A stretch of 64,000 nt of DNA from Aeromicrobium choanae (GCF_900167475.1 NZ_LT796768.1:2666001-2730000); one strand, 5' to 3'. Positions 15,559-24,555 are shown, numbered from the stretch's first letter. Made by a program: numbers and translations. The notes: generated by a model from the letters alone, not told the origin.

Positions 15559-18500
15559 ATGGGCTGGAACAACCCCGACATCTCGTGGCGCGAGCTGGAG
15601 GCGCGGCTGTCGGGCCGGTGGCGCGATCCCGCACAGCCGCTGCCCGACGGGGGCGACGGTCCGGCGTTCTCGCGCAAGCGCGGTGCCTACCAAGCTCCCG
15701 AGGTGCCCGCCGCGCCCGATGCGGTGGTCCCGTACGCCGAGCTGCACTGCCACAGCAACCACAGCTTCCTCGACGGCGCGAGCCACCCCGAGGAGCTCGT
15801 GCGCGAGGCCGTGCACCTGGGGCTGTCGGCCCTCGCGCTCACCGACCACGACGGCTTCAGCGGCGCGGCCCGGTTCGCCGAGGCGGCCCAGCTGCACGGT
15901 CTGCGCACGGTCTACGGCGCCGAACTGTCGCTGGGCCTGCCCGGTCCGCAGAACGGCGTCCCCGATCCCGAGGGCGACCACCTGCTGGTGCTGGCGCGCG
16001 GCGTGCAGGGCTACCACGCGCTGGCCTCGGCGATCACCGAGGCGAACCTCGCGGGCGACCAGAAGGGCCGGCCGGTGTACGACCTGGCCGAGCTCGCCGA
16101 GCGGGGTCGCGACCACTGGGTCGTGCTCACCGGGTGCCGCAAGGGCTGGGTCCGGCGCGAGGGCATCACGGGCCTGCACCGGCTCGTCGACCTGTTCGGG
16201 GCCGAGCACGTGGTCGTCGAGCTGACCGACCACGGCGGTCCCGGCGACGGGCCCGCCAACGACGCGCTGGCCGGGTGGGCCGCCGAGCTCGGCCTGCCCA
16301 CCGTCGCCACCGGCAACGTCCACGCGGCCCGGCCCGCCGACGCCCGGCTGGCCCAGGCGTTCGCCGCGGTCCGGGCGCGCCGCAGCCTGGCCGAGCTCGA
16401 CGGCTGGCTCGCGCCGCCGGCGTTCCTGCGCTCCGGTGCCGAGATGGCCCAGCGGTTCGCGCGGTGGCCCGGGGCGGTGGCCCGCTCGGTCGAGATCGCC
16501 GACGCGTGCGCCTTCGACCTGCGCAAGGCCTCGCCGCGGCTGCCCAAGCAGCAGGTGCCCCCGGGCCACACGCCGATGACGTGGCTGCGCGAGCTCGTGC
16601 GTCGCGGCGCCGACCGCCTCTACGCCGCCGACCGCGATGCTGCCGAGGCCCGGCTCCAGCGCGAGCTGGCGGTCATCGAGGAGAAGGACTTCGCCGGCTA
16701 CTTCCTCATCGTCCACGACATCGTGGCGTTCGCCCGCAGCCGCGGGATCCTGTGCCAGGGCCGGGGCTCGGCGGCCAACTCCGCGGTCTGCTACGCCCTC
16801 GAGATCACGGCGGTCGACTCGATCGCGTACGGCCTGCCCTTCGAGCGCTTCCTGTCGGCCACCCGCGACGAGGAGCCCGACATCGACGTGGACTTCGACT
16901 CCGACCGGCGCGAGGAGGTGATCCAGTGGGTCTACGACAAGTACGGCCGCCGCAACGCCGCCCAGGTCTGCAACATCATCAGCTATCGGCCCAAGTCGGC
17001 CGTGCGCGACATGGCCCGGGCGCTGGGCCACTCGGTGGGCCAGCAGGACGCCTGGAGCAAGCGGATCGACTCGTGGTCCTCCATCCGCACCGACGCCCCC
17101 GAGCAGGAGGCCGACGCGATCCCCGAGCCGGTGGTGCGCCTGGCCGAGCAGGCGATGAAGTCCCCGCGCCACCTGGGCATCCACTCCGGCGGCATGGTGC
17201 TCACCGAGCGCCCCGTCGGCGAGGTCGTCCCGATCGAGCGCGCCCGGATGGAGGGCCGCACCGTGCTGCAGTGGGACAAGGACGACTGCGCCTACATGGG
17301 CCTGGTCAAGTTCGACCTGCTCGGCCTGGGGATGCTCGGCGCCATCCAGCACACCTTCGACATCGTCGCCGAGCGCGTCGGCGAGCGGTGGACCCTGGCC
17401 ACGATGCCCAAGGAGGAGCAGGGCGTCTACGACATGCTCTGCCGGGCCGACTCGATCGGGGTGTTCCAGGTCGAGAGCCGCGCCCAGATCGGCACCCTGC
17501 CGCGGCTGCGGCCCCGCCGGTTCTACGAGCTGGTCATCGAGATCGCCCTGATCCGCCCCGGCCCGATCCAGGGCGGCGCCGTGCACCCCTACATCCGGCG
17601 CAAGCTCGGCGAGGAGCCGATCACGTACCCGCACCCGGTGCTCGAGCCCGTGCTGGAGCGCACGCTGGGGGTCCCGCTGTTCCAGGAGCAGCTCATGCAG
17701 ATCGCGATGGTGCTCGGCGGGTGCACCGGCGACGAGGCCGACCTGCTGCGCCGGGCGATGGGGTCCAAGCGGGGGATCGAGAAGATCGACCGCCTCCGCG
17801 ACCAGCTGTACCGGGGGATGGCCGAGAAGGGGATCACCGGCGACCTCGCCGACGACATCTACGGCCGGATCCAGGCGTTCGCGAACTTCGGGTTCGCCGA
17901 GAGCCACGCGATCAGCTTCGCGCTGCTGGTCTACGCCAGCAGCTGGCTCAAGCTGCACCACCCGGCGGCGTTCCTGGCCGGCCTGCTGCGCGCCCAGCCG
18001 ATGGGGTTCTACTCGCCGCAGTCGCTCGTGGCCGACGCGCGGCGCCACGGGGTCGAGGTCCGCCGTCCCGACATCGTGCGGTCGGGCGTCCACGCCGACC
18101 TCGAGCCGCTCGGCGACCCGACCGGTCCCACGGGCCGCGCGTCCTGCGCGCACCCCGACCAGCCGCCGGTGGGGAAGTTCGATGCCTCCGCCGCTCCCGA
18201 CCACGCCGAGCACCGTCGCGACGGCCACCACGCGGTGCGCCTGGGGCTGACCTCGGTGCAGGGGATCGGCACGGCCGACGCCGAGCGGATCGTGGCCGCG
18301 CGGGAGGAGCGGCCCTTCGCCGACATGGCCGACGTGGTGCGGCGCTGCGGCCTCACCCGGGCCCAGCAGGAGCAGCTGGCCACCGCCGGCGCGTTCGACG
18401 ACTTCGGCCTCACCCGGCGCCAGGCGATCTGGAACGCGGGCTACACCGACGGCCAGGACAAGCTGCCCGGCACGGCGATCGTGGCGCCGCCGCCGATGCT

Positions 18501-18930
18501 GCCGGGGATGAGCGACGTCGAGCTGACGCTCGCCGACCTCGAGTCGACGAGGATCTCTCCCAGCGAGCACCCGTTCGCCCACCTTCGCGCCATGCTTGAC
18601 GCGGCAGGAATCCTGACCGTGAGCTCTTTGGCCGATCACGAATCGGACCGCAGGATCAGGGTGGCAGGACTGATCACCCACCGCCAGCGGCCGTACACCG
18701 CCGGGGGCGTCACGTTCCTCAACCTCGAGGACGAGACCGGGATGCTCAACGTGGTGGTGTTCGACGCCGTGTGGCAGCGGCACCGGGCCGTGGCGCGGTC
18801 GAGTGCCGCCGTGGTGATCCGGGGGCGCCTCGAGCACCAGCAGGGGGCGGTCAACCTCGTCGCCGAGACGCTCGAGCGCCTGATCGACCCCGCCGTGCCG
18901 AGCAACCACCGGTCCCGCGACTATCGCTGA
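15559..18930 (+). CDS. dnaE2: Error-prone DNA polymerase DnaE2
   Basis: The C-family polymerase of the SOS mutasome, which extends past lesions with low fidelity. The 1123-residue product has an N-terminal PHP domain (ELHCHSNHSF at 61-70, LTDHDGFSG after it), the palm with catalytic aspartates in PDIDVDFDSD (D441, D443, D445), fingers with the DLLRRAMGSKRG region, and a C-terminal OB fold (about 1030-1100) with VAGLITHRQRP. Length is that of DnaE2 (about 1050-1130) and not of the replicative DnaE1. It lies 153 bases after imuB, separated only by the palindromic repeat, and probably shares the SOS promoter. Confidence 0.94.
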   Translation: MGWNNPDISWRELEARLSGRWRDPAQPLPDGGDGPAFSRKRGAYQAPEVPAAPDAVVPYAELHCHSNHSFLDGASHPEELVREAVHLGLSALALTDHDGFSGAARFAEAAQLHGLRTVYGAELSLGLPGPQNGVPDPEGDHLLVLARGVQGYHALASAITEANLAGDQKGRPVYDLAELAERGRDHWVVLTGCRKGWVRREGITGLHRLVDLFGAEHVVVELTDHGGPGDGPANDALAGWAAELGLPTVATGNVHAARPADARLAQAFAAVRARRSLAELDGWLAPPAFLRSGAEMAQRFARWPGAVARSVEIADACAFDLRKASPRLPKQQVPPGHTPMTWLRELVRRGADRLYAADRDAAEARLQRELAVIEEKDFAGYFLIVHDIVAFARSRGILCQGRGSAANSAVCYALEITAVDSIAYGLPFERFLSATRDEEPDIDVDFDSDRREEVIQWVYDKYGRRNAAQVCNIISYRPKSAVRDMARALGHSVGQQDAWSKRIDSWSSIRTDAPEQEADAIPEPVVRLAEQAMKSPRHLGIHSGGMVLTERPVGEVVPIERARMEGRTVLQWDKDDCAYMGLVKFDLLGLGMLGAIQHTFDIVAERVGERWTLATMPKEEQGVYDMLCRADSIGVFQVESRAQIGTLPRLRPRRFYELVIEIALIRPGPIQGGAVHPYIRRKLGEEPITYPHPVLEPVLERTLGVPLFQEQLMQIAMVLGGCTGDEADLLRRAMGSKRGIEKIDRLRDQLYRGMAEKGITGDLADDIYGRIQAFANFGFAESHAISFALLVYASSWLKLHHPAAFLAGLLRAQPMGFYSPQSLVADARRHGVEVRRPDIVRSGVHADLEPLGDPTGPTGRASCAHPDQPPVGKFDASAAPDHAEHRRDGHHAVRLGLTSVQGIGTADAERIVAAREERPFADMADVVRRCGLTRAQQEQLATAGAFDDFGLTRRQAIWNAGYTDGQDKLPGTAIVAPPPMLPGMSDVELTLADLESTRISPSEHPFAHLRAMLDAAGILTVSSLADHESDRRIRVAGLITHRQRPYTAGGVTFLNLEDETGMLNVVVFDAVWQRHRAVARSSAAVVIRGRLEHQQGAVNLVAETLERLIDPAVPSNHRSRDYR

Positions 18931-18939
18931 GCGCTCGCC

Positions 18940-18952
18940 TAGGGTCGGGTCC
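18940..18952 (+). promoter_or_regulatory. -10 element of a leaderless transcript (TAGGGT)
   Basis: TAGGGT at 18940-18945 followed by seven bases and ATG 18953; no ribosome-binding site between them. Confidence 0.55.
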
Positions 18953-19840
18953 ATGGAGATCCGCAGACTGACCGAGGACGACCGAGACGCGCTCGTGGCC
19001 GTGCGGCTTCCGGCGTTCGGGACCTCGACGCTGGGCGGTGACCGTGTCGAGCATCCCGCGTACGAGCGCTGGGGGCTGTTCGTCGACGGGCGGCTCGCGG
19101 CCACCACCACGCGCAAGCCGTACGCCTCGTGGTTCGGCGGACGCGAGGTGCCGACGTGCGGCGTCGGCGGCGTCGCGATCGCGCCGGAGTTCCGCGGCCG
19201 TGGGCTGCTGCGTCCGCTGATGGAGCGCCTGCACGACGACGCCCGCTCGCAGGGGGACGTCGTCGCCACGCTGTTCGCCAGCGCGCCGGGAATCTACGCG
19301 AGCCTGGGGTACCGGACGGTCGGTGCGATGGACACGATCGAGGTCCACGCCTCGGCCCTGCACCGCTTCACGCGCCGTCGCGAGCTGCGGCGCGCGACCG
19401 CCGACGACCTCCCGGCCCTGAAGCGGATCTACACGGGCTGGGCGAGCCGCCACGACGGCCCTCTCACCCGCACGACGGTGGAGTTCGACGACGATGCCTG
19501 GCTGCACGACGCCACGGGCGTGACCCTCGCGCTCGACGAGGACGGCACGGCCCTCGCCTACGCCGCGTGGAACCGGTCGCCGGGCGTCGGAGGGGACGCC
19601 CACGTCGAGGTCGAGGACCTGGTCTGGGCCGACGAGGGGTCGCGGGACTCCCTGCTGTGGATGTTCGGCACGTTCTCCACCGTCGCCCCGACGGTCCGCT
19701 TCGACACCTCGGGGACCGAGCTGACGTCCGTGCTGCCGGAGCACCGCGTCCTGGAGAACCGGCCCTACGACCTGCTCGTGCTGGAGTCCGAGGCCTTCGA
19801 GCCGCCGACCGGCCCGGTTCTCATCCGCGACTACTTCTGA
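18953..19840 (+). CDS. Eis-like GNAT acetyltransferase, short at the C-terminus
   Basis: A tandem-GNAT enzyme of the Eis type, whose members acetylate amines including aminoglycosides and protein lysines. The N-terminal GNAT (1-~140) has the Eis-type VGGVAIAPEFRGRGLLRPLM acetyl-CoA loop and APGIYASLGYR; a second GNAT-like domain spans about 145-280 (RRATADDLPALKRIY onward). Eis proteins are usually about 400 residues with a third sterol-carrier-like domain and a C-terminal carboxylate used in catalysis. Here the chain stops at 295, just after the second domain, and a repeat element begins 12 bases after the stop. It may be truncated, or a distinct short form. The substrate is unknown. Confidence 0.8.
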   Translation: MEIRRLTEDDRDALVAVRLPAFGTSTLGGDRVEHPAYERWGLFVDGRLAATTTRKPYASWFGGREVPTCGVGGVAIAPEFRGRGLLRPLMERLHDDARSQGDVVATLFASAPGIYASLGYRTVGAMDTIEVHASALHRFTRRRELRRATADDLPALKRIYTGWASRHDGPLTRTTVEFDDDAWLHDATGVTLALDEDGTALAYAAWNRSPGVGGDAHVEVEDLVWADEGSRDSLLWMFGTFSTVAPTVRFDTSGTELTSVLPEHRVLENRPYDLLVLESEAFEPPTGPVLIRDYF

Positions 19841-19852
19841 CGCCGGGATCCG

Positions 19853-20239
19853 GGTCTCGATACGCCGGCTCGTTCCTCGCCGTGCTACTCGACCACCGGT
19901 GCTCGTTCCTCGTCGTGCTGCTCGACCGCCGGTGCTCGTTCCTCGTCGTGCTGCTCGACCGCCGGTGCTCGTTCCTCGTCGTGCTGCTCGACCACCGGTG
20001 CTCGTTCCTCGTCGTGCTGCTCGACCACCGGTGCTCGTTCCTCGCCGTGCTGCTCGACCACCGGTGCTCGTTCCTCGTCGTGCTGCTCGACCACCGGCGC
20101 TCGTTCCTCGCCGTGCTGCTCGACCACCGGCGCTCGTTCCTCGCCGTGCTACTCGACCACCGGTGCTCGTTCCTCGCCGTGCTGCTCGACCGCCGGCGAT
20201 CGAGTAGCATGCGAGCGCAGCGAGACGCGTATCGAGATC
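19853..20239. repeat. Palindromic element expanded by a 33-bp tandem array, 10 copies
   Basis: This fills most of the 484-base gene-free gap between the Eis-like gene and nrtR. GGTCTCGATACGCC opens the element and a complementary CGTATCGAGATC closes it. In between, ten contiguous 33-bp units run 19868-20197 (19868, 19901, 19934, 19967, 20000, 20033, 20066, 20099, 20132, 20165), each reading GCTCGTTCCTCG(T/C)CGTGCT then (G/A)CTCGACC(A/G)CCGG(T/C). Units differ at only four or five positions. The unit is the left arm of the dispersed palindrome at 15445, so the array arose by local amplification of one arm. Confidence 0.9.
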
Positions 20240-20262
20240 ATCGGAGGCCCACGTCTCGAGAC

Positions 20263-20313
20263 TTAGGGTTGACATGACCTTAACCACCCCTTAGTGTCGC
20301 GGTGACCCTAAGG
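20263..20313 (+). promoter_or_regulatory. nad operon promoter with two NrtR-type operators
   Basis: TTGACA (20269-20274) and TAGTGT (20292-20297) are spaced by 17 bases, a good sigma-A promoter. Two palindromes with the same half-site and the same 5-base centre cover it: TTAGGGTT-N5-GACCTTAA (20263-20283, overlapping the -35) and CCTTAGTGTC-N5-GACCCTAAGG (20289-20313, overlapping the -10 and the Shine-Dalgarno). The adjacent gene is an NrtR regulator, so autorepression of the nad operon is the natural reading. Confidence 0.82.
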
Positions 20314-20324
20314 AGGTGGGTGTG

Positions 20325-20966
20325 ATGGAGCAACGCATCGAACTGGCCGTGTCCACGGTGATCTTCGCGCTGCGCCCGCACCCCGCCACCGGCCACGACA
20401 CCCTGTGGCTGCCACTGGTCAAGCGCATCCGCGAGCCGTTCCTCGGCCAATGGGCGCTACCGGGCGGCCCCCTGAAGCCGGCCGAGGACCTCGTCACGTC
20501 GGCGCGCACCACGCTGCGCCGCACCACGGGGCTGGAGCCGTCGTACCTCGAGCAGCTCTACAGCTTCGGCGGCATCGACCGCTCGCCCGACCGGGTCGTC
20601 TCGATCGTCTACTGGGCGCTCGTGCGGCCCGACGAGGACGCGCGGGCGATCGACGGCGAGAACGTGGAGTGGTTCGTCGCCGACGAGGTCCCGGCGCTGG
20701 CCTTCGACCACAACGCGATCGTCACGTACGCGCTCGACCGCCTGCGCGCCAAGATCACCTACTCCGACATCGCGCACGCGTTCACCGGCGAGGAGTTCAC
20801 GATCGCCCAGCTGCGCGAGGTGCACGAGGCCGTCCGCCAGGTGCGCCTCGATCCCGCCAACTTCCGCCGTCAGGCACTCGCCCACCCGCGCATCGTCGCC
20901 ACGGGCCGTCACGTCACCGGCACCAGCCACCGGCCGCCGGCGCTCTACCGACTGGAGACAGCATGA
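20325..20966 (+). CDS. nrtR: NrtR (NdnR) Nudix-related repressor of NAD biosynthesis
   Basis: A 213-residue transcriptional regulator with an N-terminal Nudix fold (about 10-140) and a C-terminal winged helix (about 145-205, with ITYSDIAHAFTGEEFTIAQLREVHEAV). The Nudix box is degenerate (GPLKPAE is kept, but RExxEE is RTTLRR), as in NrtR proteins, which bind ADP-ribose instead of hydrolysing it and thereby come off DNA. A GGAGG seven to ten bases upstream supports ATG 20325 (GTG 20322 is possible). It heads nadA-nadB-nadC-nadS and overlaps nadA by ATGA, matching the ndnR-nad operon arrangement known in corynebacteria. It probably represses its own operon. Confidence 0.92.
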   Translation: MEQRIELAVSTVIFALRPHPATGHDTLWLPLVKRIREPFLGQWALPGGPLKPAEDLVTSARTTLRRTTGLEPSYLEQLYSFGGIDRSPDRVVSIVYWALVRPDEDARAIDGENVEWFVADEVPALAFDHNAIVTYALDRLRAKITYSDIAHAFTGEEFTIAQLREVHEAVRQVRLDPANFRRQALAHPRIVATGRHVTGTSHRPPALYRLETA

Positions 20967-22207
20967 CCCTCTCGATCAACGACCTCATCGTCACGGCGCC
21001 CGGCGACACGTGCGACGCCGAGCTGGCGAAGCAGCCGTGGGAGTTCGACCGGTTCCCGGGCTACGGGCCGGGCGCGTCCGAGACCGACGTCATCCCCGCC
21101 CCGGTCACCCGCCCGGGCCAGCTGCCCGCGGCGTACCAGCGCATGCCGGAGGCCGAGCTGCACGCCCGCATCCGCGCCGCCAAGCAGACGCTGGGCGACC
21201 GCCTGGTCATCCTCGGGCACTTCTACCAGCGCGACGAGGTGGTCCAGTACGCCGACTTCGTGGGCGACTCGTTCCAGCTGGCCAACGCCGCGCTGACCCG
21301 TCCCGACGCCGAGGCGATCGTGTTCTGCGGCGTGCACTTCATGGCCGAGACCGCCGACATCCTGGCCCGCCCGGAGCAGCGGGTCATCCTGCCGAACCTC
21401 GCGGCGGGCTGCTCGATGGCCGACATGGCCGACGAGGAGTCGGTCGAGGCGGCCTGGGAGGCGCTGACCGAGTTCTACGGCGACGACGAGACCGTCCCGG
21501 TCACGTACATGAACTCGTCGGCTGCGCTCAAGGCGTTCTGCGGACGCCACGGCGGGATCGTGTGCACCTCGTCCAACGCCTCCACCGTGCTGGAGTGGGC
21601 CTTCGAGCAGGGCCGCCGCGTGCTGTTCTTCCCCGACCAGCACCTGGGCCGCAACACCGGCAAGGCGATGGGCGTGCCGCTGGAGCAGATGCCGATGATC
21701 AACCCGCGGCGTCCCGGTCTCGGGGTCGACGAGGACGTCCTGCGCGACGCCCGCGTGCTGCTGTGGCCGGGCTTCTGCTCGGTGCACAAGCGCTTCACCG
21801 TGGCCCAGATCGAGCAGGCCCGCGCCCAGCACCCGGGCGTCCGCGTGATCGTCCACCCCGAGAGCCCCATGACCGTGGTCGACGCCGCCGATGCCGCCGG
21901 CTCCACCGACGCGATCCGGAAGTTCGTCGCGGCGGCGCCGTCCGGCTCGGTGATCGCGATCGGCACCGAGATCAACCTGGTCAACCGGCTGGCTGCGGAG
22001 CACCCCGACAAGACGGTCTTCTGCCTCGACCCGGTCGTGTGCCCATGCTCGACGATGTACCGCATCCACCCGGGCTACCTCGCGTGGGTGCTCGACGGCC
22101 TGGTCGAGGGCGAGGTCCGCAACGAGATCGTGGTGACCGACGAGGTCGCCGTCCATGCCAAGGTCGCGCTCGAGCGGATGCTCGCCGCCCTTCCGAAGGC
22201 CGACTGA
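20963..22207 (+). CDS. nadA: Quinolinate synthase A (NadA)
   Basis: A [4Fe-4S] enzyme that condenses iminoaspartate from NadB with dihydroxyacetone phosphate to quinolinate. The 414-residue product shows the HFYQRDEVV substrate loop (86-94) and the three cluster-region cysteines: C150 in LAAGCSMADM, C272 in WPGFCSVHKRF and C360 or C362 in VVCPCSTMYR. An N-terminal extension of about 60 residues is present, as in the longer actinobacterial form. It is coupled to nrtR by ATGA. nadB follows one base after its stop. The dedicated desulfurase nadS at the operon end would supply its cluster. Confidence 0.96.
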   Translation: MTLSINDLIVTAPGDTCDAELAKQPWEFDRFPGYGPGASETDVIPAPVTRPGQLPAAYQRMPEAELHARIRAAKQTLGDRLVILGHFYQRDEVVQYADFVGDSFQLANAALTRPDAEAIVFCGVHFMAETADILARPEQRVILPNLAAGCSMADMADEESVEAAWEALTEFYGDDETVPVTYMNSSAALKAFCGRHGGIVCTSSNASTVLEWAFEQGRRVLFFPDQHLGRNTGKAMGVPLEQMPMINPRRPGLGVDEDVLRDARVLLWPGFCSVHKRFTVAQIEQARAQHPGVRVIVHPESPMTVVDAADAAGSTDAIRKFVAAAPSGSVIAIGTEINLVNRLAAEHPDKTVFCLDPVVCPCSTMYRIHPGYLAWVLDGLVEGEVRNEIVVTDEVAVHAKVALERMLAALPKAD

Positions 22208-22208
22208 C

Positions 22209-23726
22209 ATGACGCACGTCGTCGTCGTGGGCAGCGGCGTCGCTGGCCTGACCACCGCGCTCGAGCTCGTCGCGCGGCCCGGGGTCGAGGTCACGCTCGT
22301 CGCCAAGGCCCGGCTCGACCAGTCGAACACCGCCGTCGCGCAGGGCGGCGTGGCGGTGGTGACCGCGACCGAGGACACCGTCGCCTCCCACGTGGCCGAC
22401 ACCCTCGTCGCCGGTGCCGGCCTGTGCGCCGAGGACGCGGTGGAGGTGCTGTGCGCCGACGGGCCCGCCGCGGTGGCCGCGCTCATCCGGCGCGGCGTGC
22501 CGTTCGACCGCGCGGACGGGCAGCTGGCCCTCGGGCTCGAGGCCGCGCACTCCCACGAGCGGATCCTGCACTCCGGCGGTGACGCCACCGGCTCGGCGAT
22601 CGCCTCGGCCCTCATCGCGCGGCTCGCCGGCAGTGGGATCACCGTCCGTGAGAACACCACGGTCGTCGACGTCGTGGTCGAGGCCGGGGTCGCCACCGGC
22701 GTGCGCCTCCTCGGTGGCGAGGTCCTGGCGGCCGACGCCGTCGTGCTGGCCACCGGCGGCGCGGGGCAGCTGTTCCCCTGCACCACCAATCCCGCCGTCG
22801 CCACGGCCGACGGCGTGGCGATCGCGCTGCGGGTGGGCGCCGTCGTCGCCGACCTCGAGTTCCACCAGTTCCACCCCACGTCGCTGGCCACCCCGGGCAA
22901 CCACCTCGTGTCCGAGGCGGTGCGCGGCGAGGGCGCGGTCCTCGTCGACGCCTCGGGGCACCGGTTCATGACCGACGTGCACCCCGACGCCGAGCTGGCG
23001 CCGCGCGACGTGGTGGCCCGGGGGATCGCCGAGCAGATGCAGCGCCAAGGCGGTGCGCCGGTGCGGCTCGACGCCACGGCCCTGGGTGCCCGGTTCCTGG
23101 CCGAGCGCTTTCCCACGATCGACGCCGTCGTGCGGTCGCAGGGCCTGGACTGGTCGCGCGACCCGATCGAGGTCACGCCCGCGGCGCACTACGTCATGGG
23201 CGGCGTGCGCACCGACGTGTGGGGCCGCACCAGCGTGCCCGGCCTGTACGCGGTGGGCGAGGTCGCCTGCAGCGGACTGCACGGGGCCAACCGGCTGGCG
23301 TCGAACTCGCTCCTCGAGGGCGCCGTCTACGGCCGTCGCGTCAGCGAGGCGATCCTCGGACGCGCCGGCGAGACGCAGGCGGACCTCGACGGCGTGTGGG
23401 CCCAGCCGATCGAGCTCGACGTCGTGCCCGGCAACGAGGCCTTCGGGCGCACCGACCTCCAGCAGCTCATGTGGGACTCCGCCGGGCTGTCGCGCGACCG
23501 CTCCGGCCTCGAGGACGCGGCCGGGGTGCTGGCCGCGTGGGCGCCGCCGGCGCCGATCGACGCGAAGTCCGCCGAGGACGCGAACCTGTGGTGGGTGGCG
23601 CGCGCGGTCGTCGCCAGCGCGCTGGCGCGCGAGGAGTCGCGTGGCGGCCACTTCCGTCGCGACCTCCCCGAGTCGTGCCCCGGCCAGGCGCGGCACTCCA
23701 CGCTCGTGGCGGTGCGCCATGCTTGA
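22209..23726 (+). CDS. nadB: L-aspartate oxidase (NadB)
   Basis: An FAD enzyme that oxidises L-aspartate to iminoaspartate, the first step of de novo NAD synthesis. The 505-residue product starts with the FAD-binding VVVGSGVAGLTTALE dinucleotide fold, then QGGVAVV and the HSHERILHSGGDATG substrate loop; the capping domain includes the EFHQFHPTSLA and THYVMGGV-like (AAHYVMGGVRTD) active-site segments, and the C-terminal helical domain has GANRLASNSLLEG. Length fits the family. It starts one base after nadA and overlaps nadC by eight bases. Confidence 0.96.
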   Translation: MTHVVVVGSGVAGLTTALELVARPGVEVTLVAKARLDQSNTAVAQGGVAVVTATEDTVASHVADTLVAGAGLCAEDAVEVLCADGPAAVAALIRRGVPFDRADGQLALGLEAAHSHERILHSGGDATGSAIASALIARLAGSGITVRENTTVVDVVVEAGVATGVRLLGGEVLAADAVVLATGGAGQLFPCTTNPAVATADGVAIALRVGAVVADLEFHQFHPTSLATPGNHLVSEAVRGEGAVLVDASGHRFMTDVHPDAELAPRDVVARGIAEQMQRQGGAPVRLDATALGARFLAERFPTIDAVVRSQGLDWSRDPIEVTPAAHYVMGGVRTDVWGRTSVPGLYAVGEVACSGLHGANRLASNSLLEGAVYGRRVSEAILGRAGETQADLDGVWAQPIELDVVPGNEAFGRTDLQQLMWDSAGLSRDRSGLEDAAGVLAAWAPPAPIDAKSAEDANLWWVARAVVASALAREESRGGHFRRDLPESCPGQARHSTLVAVRHA

Positions 23727-24555
23727 GCGCCGCCAGATCGTGCGCGTCGTCGAGGCCGCGCTCGACGAGGATGCTCCGCACGGCGACCTCACGTCCGAGG
23801 TCTTCGTCCCGCGCGACGCCGTCGCCACGGCCGACCTCGTGGCCCGTGAGCCCGGCGTCTTCGCCGGTGGAGAGGTCGTCGAGGTCGCGATGACCGCGCT
23901 CGACCCCCGGGTCGAGGTCACGCTGCACCTCGAGGACGGCGCCCGGTTCGCCGGCGGCGACCGGCTGGCCACGGTGCGTGGCAACGCGCGCGCCGTGCTG
24001 CGTGGCGAGCGCATCGCGCTGAACCTGGTGCAGCGCATGTGCGGCATCGCCACCCTCACGGCCGCCTACGTCGAGGCCGCGGGACCCGAGGTGCGGGTGG
24101 TCGACACCCGCAAGACGACGCCGGGTCTGCGCGCGCTGGAGCGCCACGCCGTGCGGTGCGGCGGCGGCCACAACCACCGCTTCAGCCTGTCGGACGCCGT
24201 CATGGCCAAGGACAACCACCTGGCGCTCGTGGACGACGTCACCGCCGCCATCCGCGCGGCCCGCGAGCAGCTGCCGCACACCACCCACCTCGAGGTCGAG
24301 GTCGACCGGCTCGACCAGGTCGAGCCCGTGCTGGCCGGGGGAGTGGACACGATCATGCTCGACAACTTCACCCTCGACGACCTGCGCGCCGGCGTCGAGC
24401 TGGTGGCCGGTCGAGCGCTCGTCGAGGCCTCGGGCGGCGTCGACCTGACCACGATCGCCGACATCGCGAAGACGGGCGTCGACGTCATCAGCGTCGGGGC
24501 GCTGACGCACTCGGTCAGCAACCTCGATCTCGGCCTGGACGTACGGCTCTCGTGA
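23719..24555 (+). CDS. nadC: Nicotinate-nucleotide pyrophosphorylase, carboxylating (NadC)
   Basis: Quinolinate phosphoribosyltransferase, which makes nicotinate mononucleotide from quinolinate and PRPP. The 278-residue product has EDAPHGDLTSE near the N-terminus, the LNLVQRMCGIATLT segment, the VDTRKTTPGLR substrate loop and the KDNHLAL motif, with EVEVDRLDQ and MLDNFTLDDLR further on; all are diagnostic. It starts within nadB (eight-base overlap) and its stop overlaps the GTG of nadS, so the operon is translationally coupled throughout. Confidence 0.96.
   Translation: MLERRQIVRVVEAALDEDAPHGDLTSEVFVPRDAVATADLVAREPGVFAGGEVVEVAMTALDPRVEVTLHLEDGARFAGGDRLATVRGNARAVLRGERIALNLVQRMCGIATLTAAYVEAAGPEVRVVDTRKTTPGLRALERHAVRCGGGHNHRFSLSDAVMAKDNHLALVDDVTAAIRAAREQLPHTTHLEVEVDRLDQVEPVLAGGVDTIMLDNFTLDDLRAGVELVAGRALVEASGGVDLTTIADIAKTGVDVISVGALTHSVSNLDLGLDVRLS

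Noticed and set aside
15475..19269. A 1264-codon open frame on the minus strand
   Set aside because: It is antisense to dnaE2 and the Eis-like gene, has no recognisable domains, and reads Arg/Gly/His/Val-rich as expected from the high-GC mirror of coding DNA.
19868..20197. CRISPR array
   Set aside because: Units are directly contiguous without unique spacers, and no cas gene is in the window.
19885..20210. Glutamate-rich or serine-rich repeat proteins on the minus strand of the array
   Set aside because: Same cause as above; units are identical in all frames at the DNA level and match the palindromic element.
19129..20277. A long plus-strand frame encoding 11-residue repeats across the 33-bp array
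   Set aside because: The repeat unit is a multiple of three, so every frame stays open. The frame is antisense-phase to the Eis-like gene upstream and has no start signal; the DNA repeat explains it.
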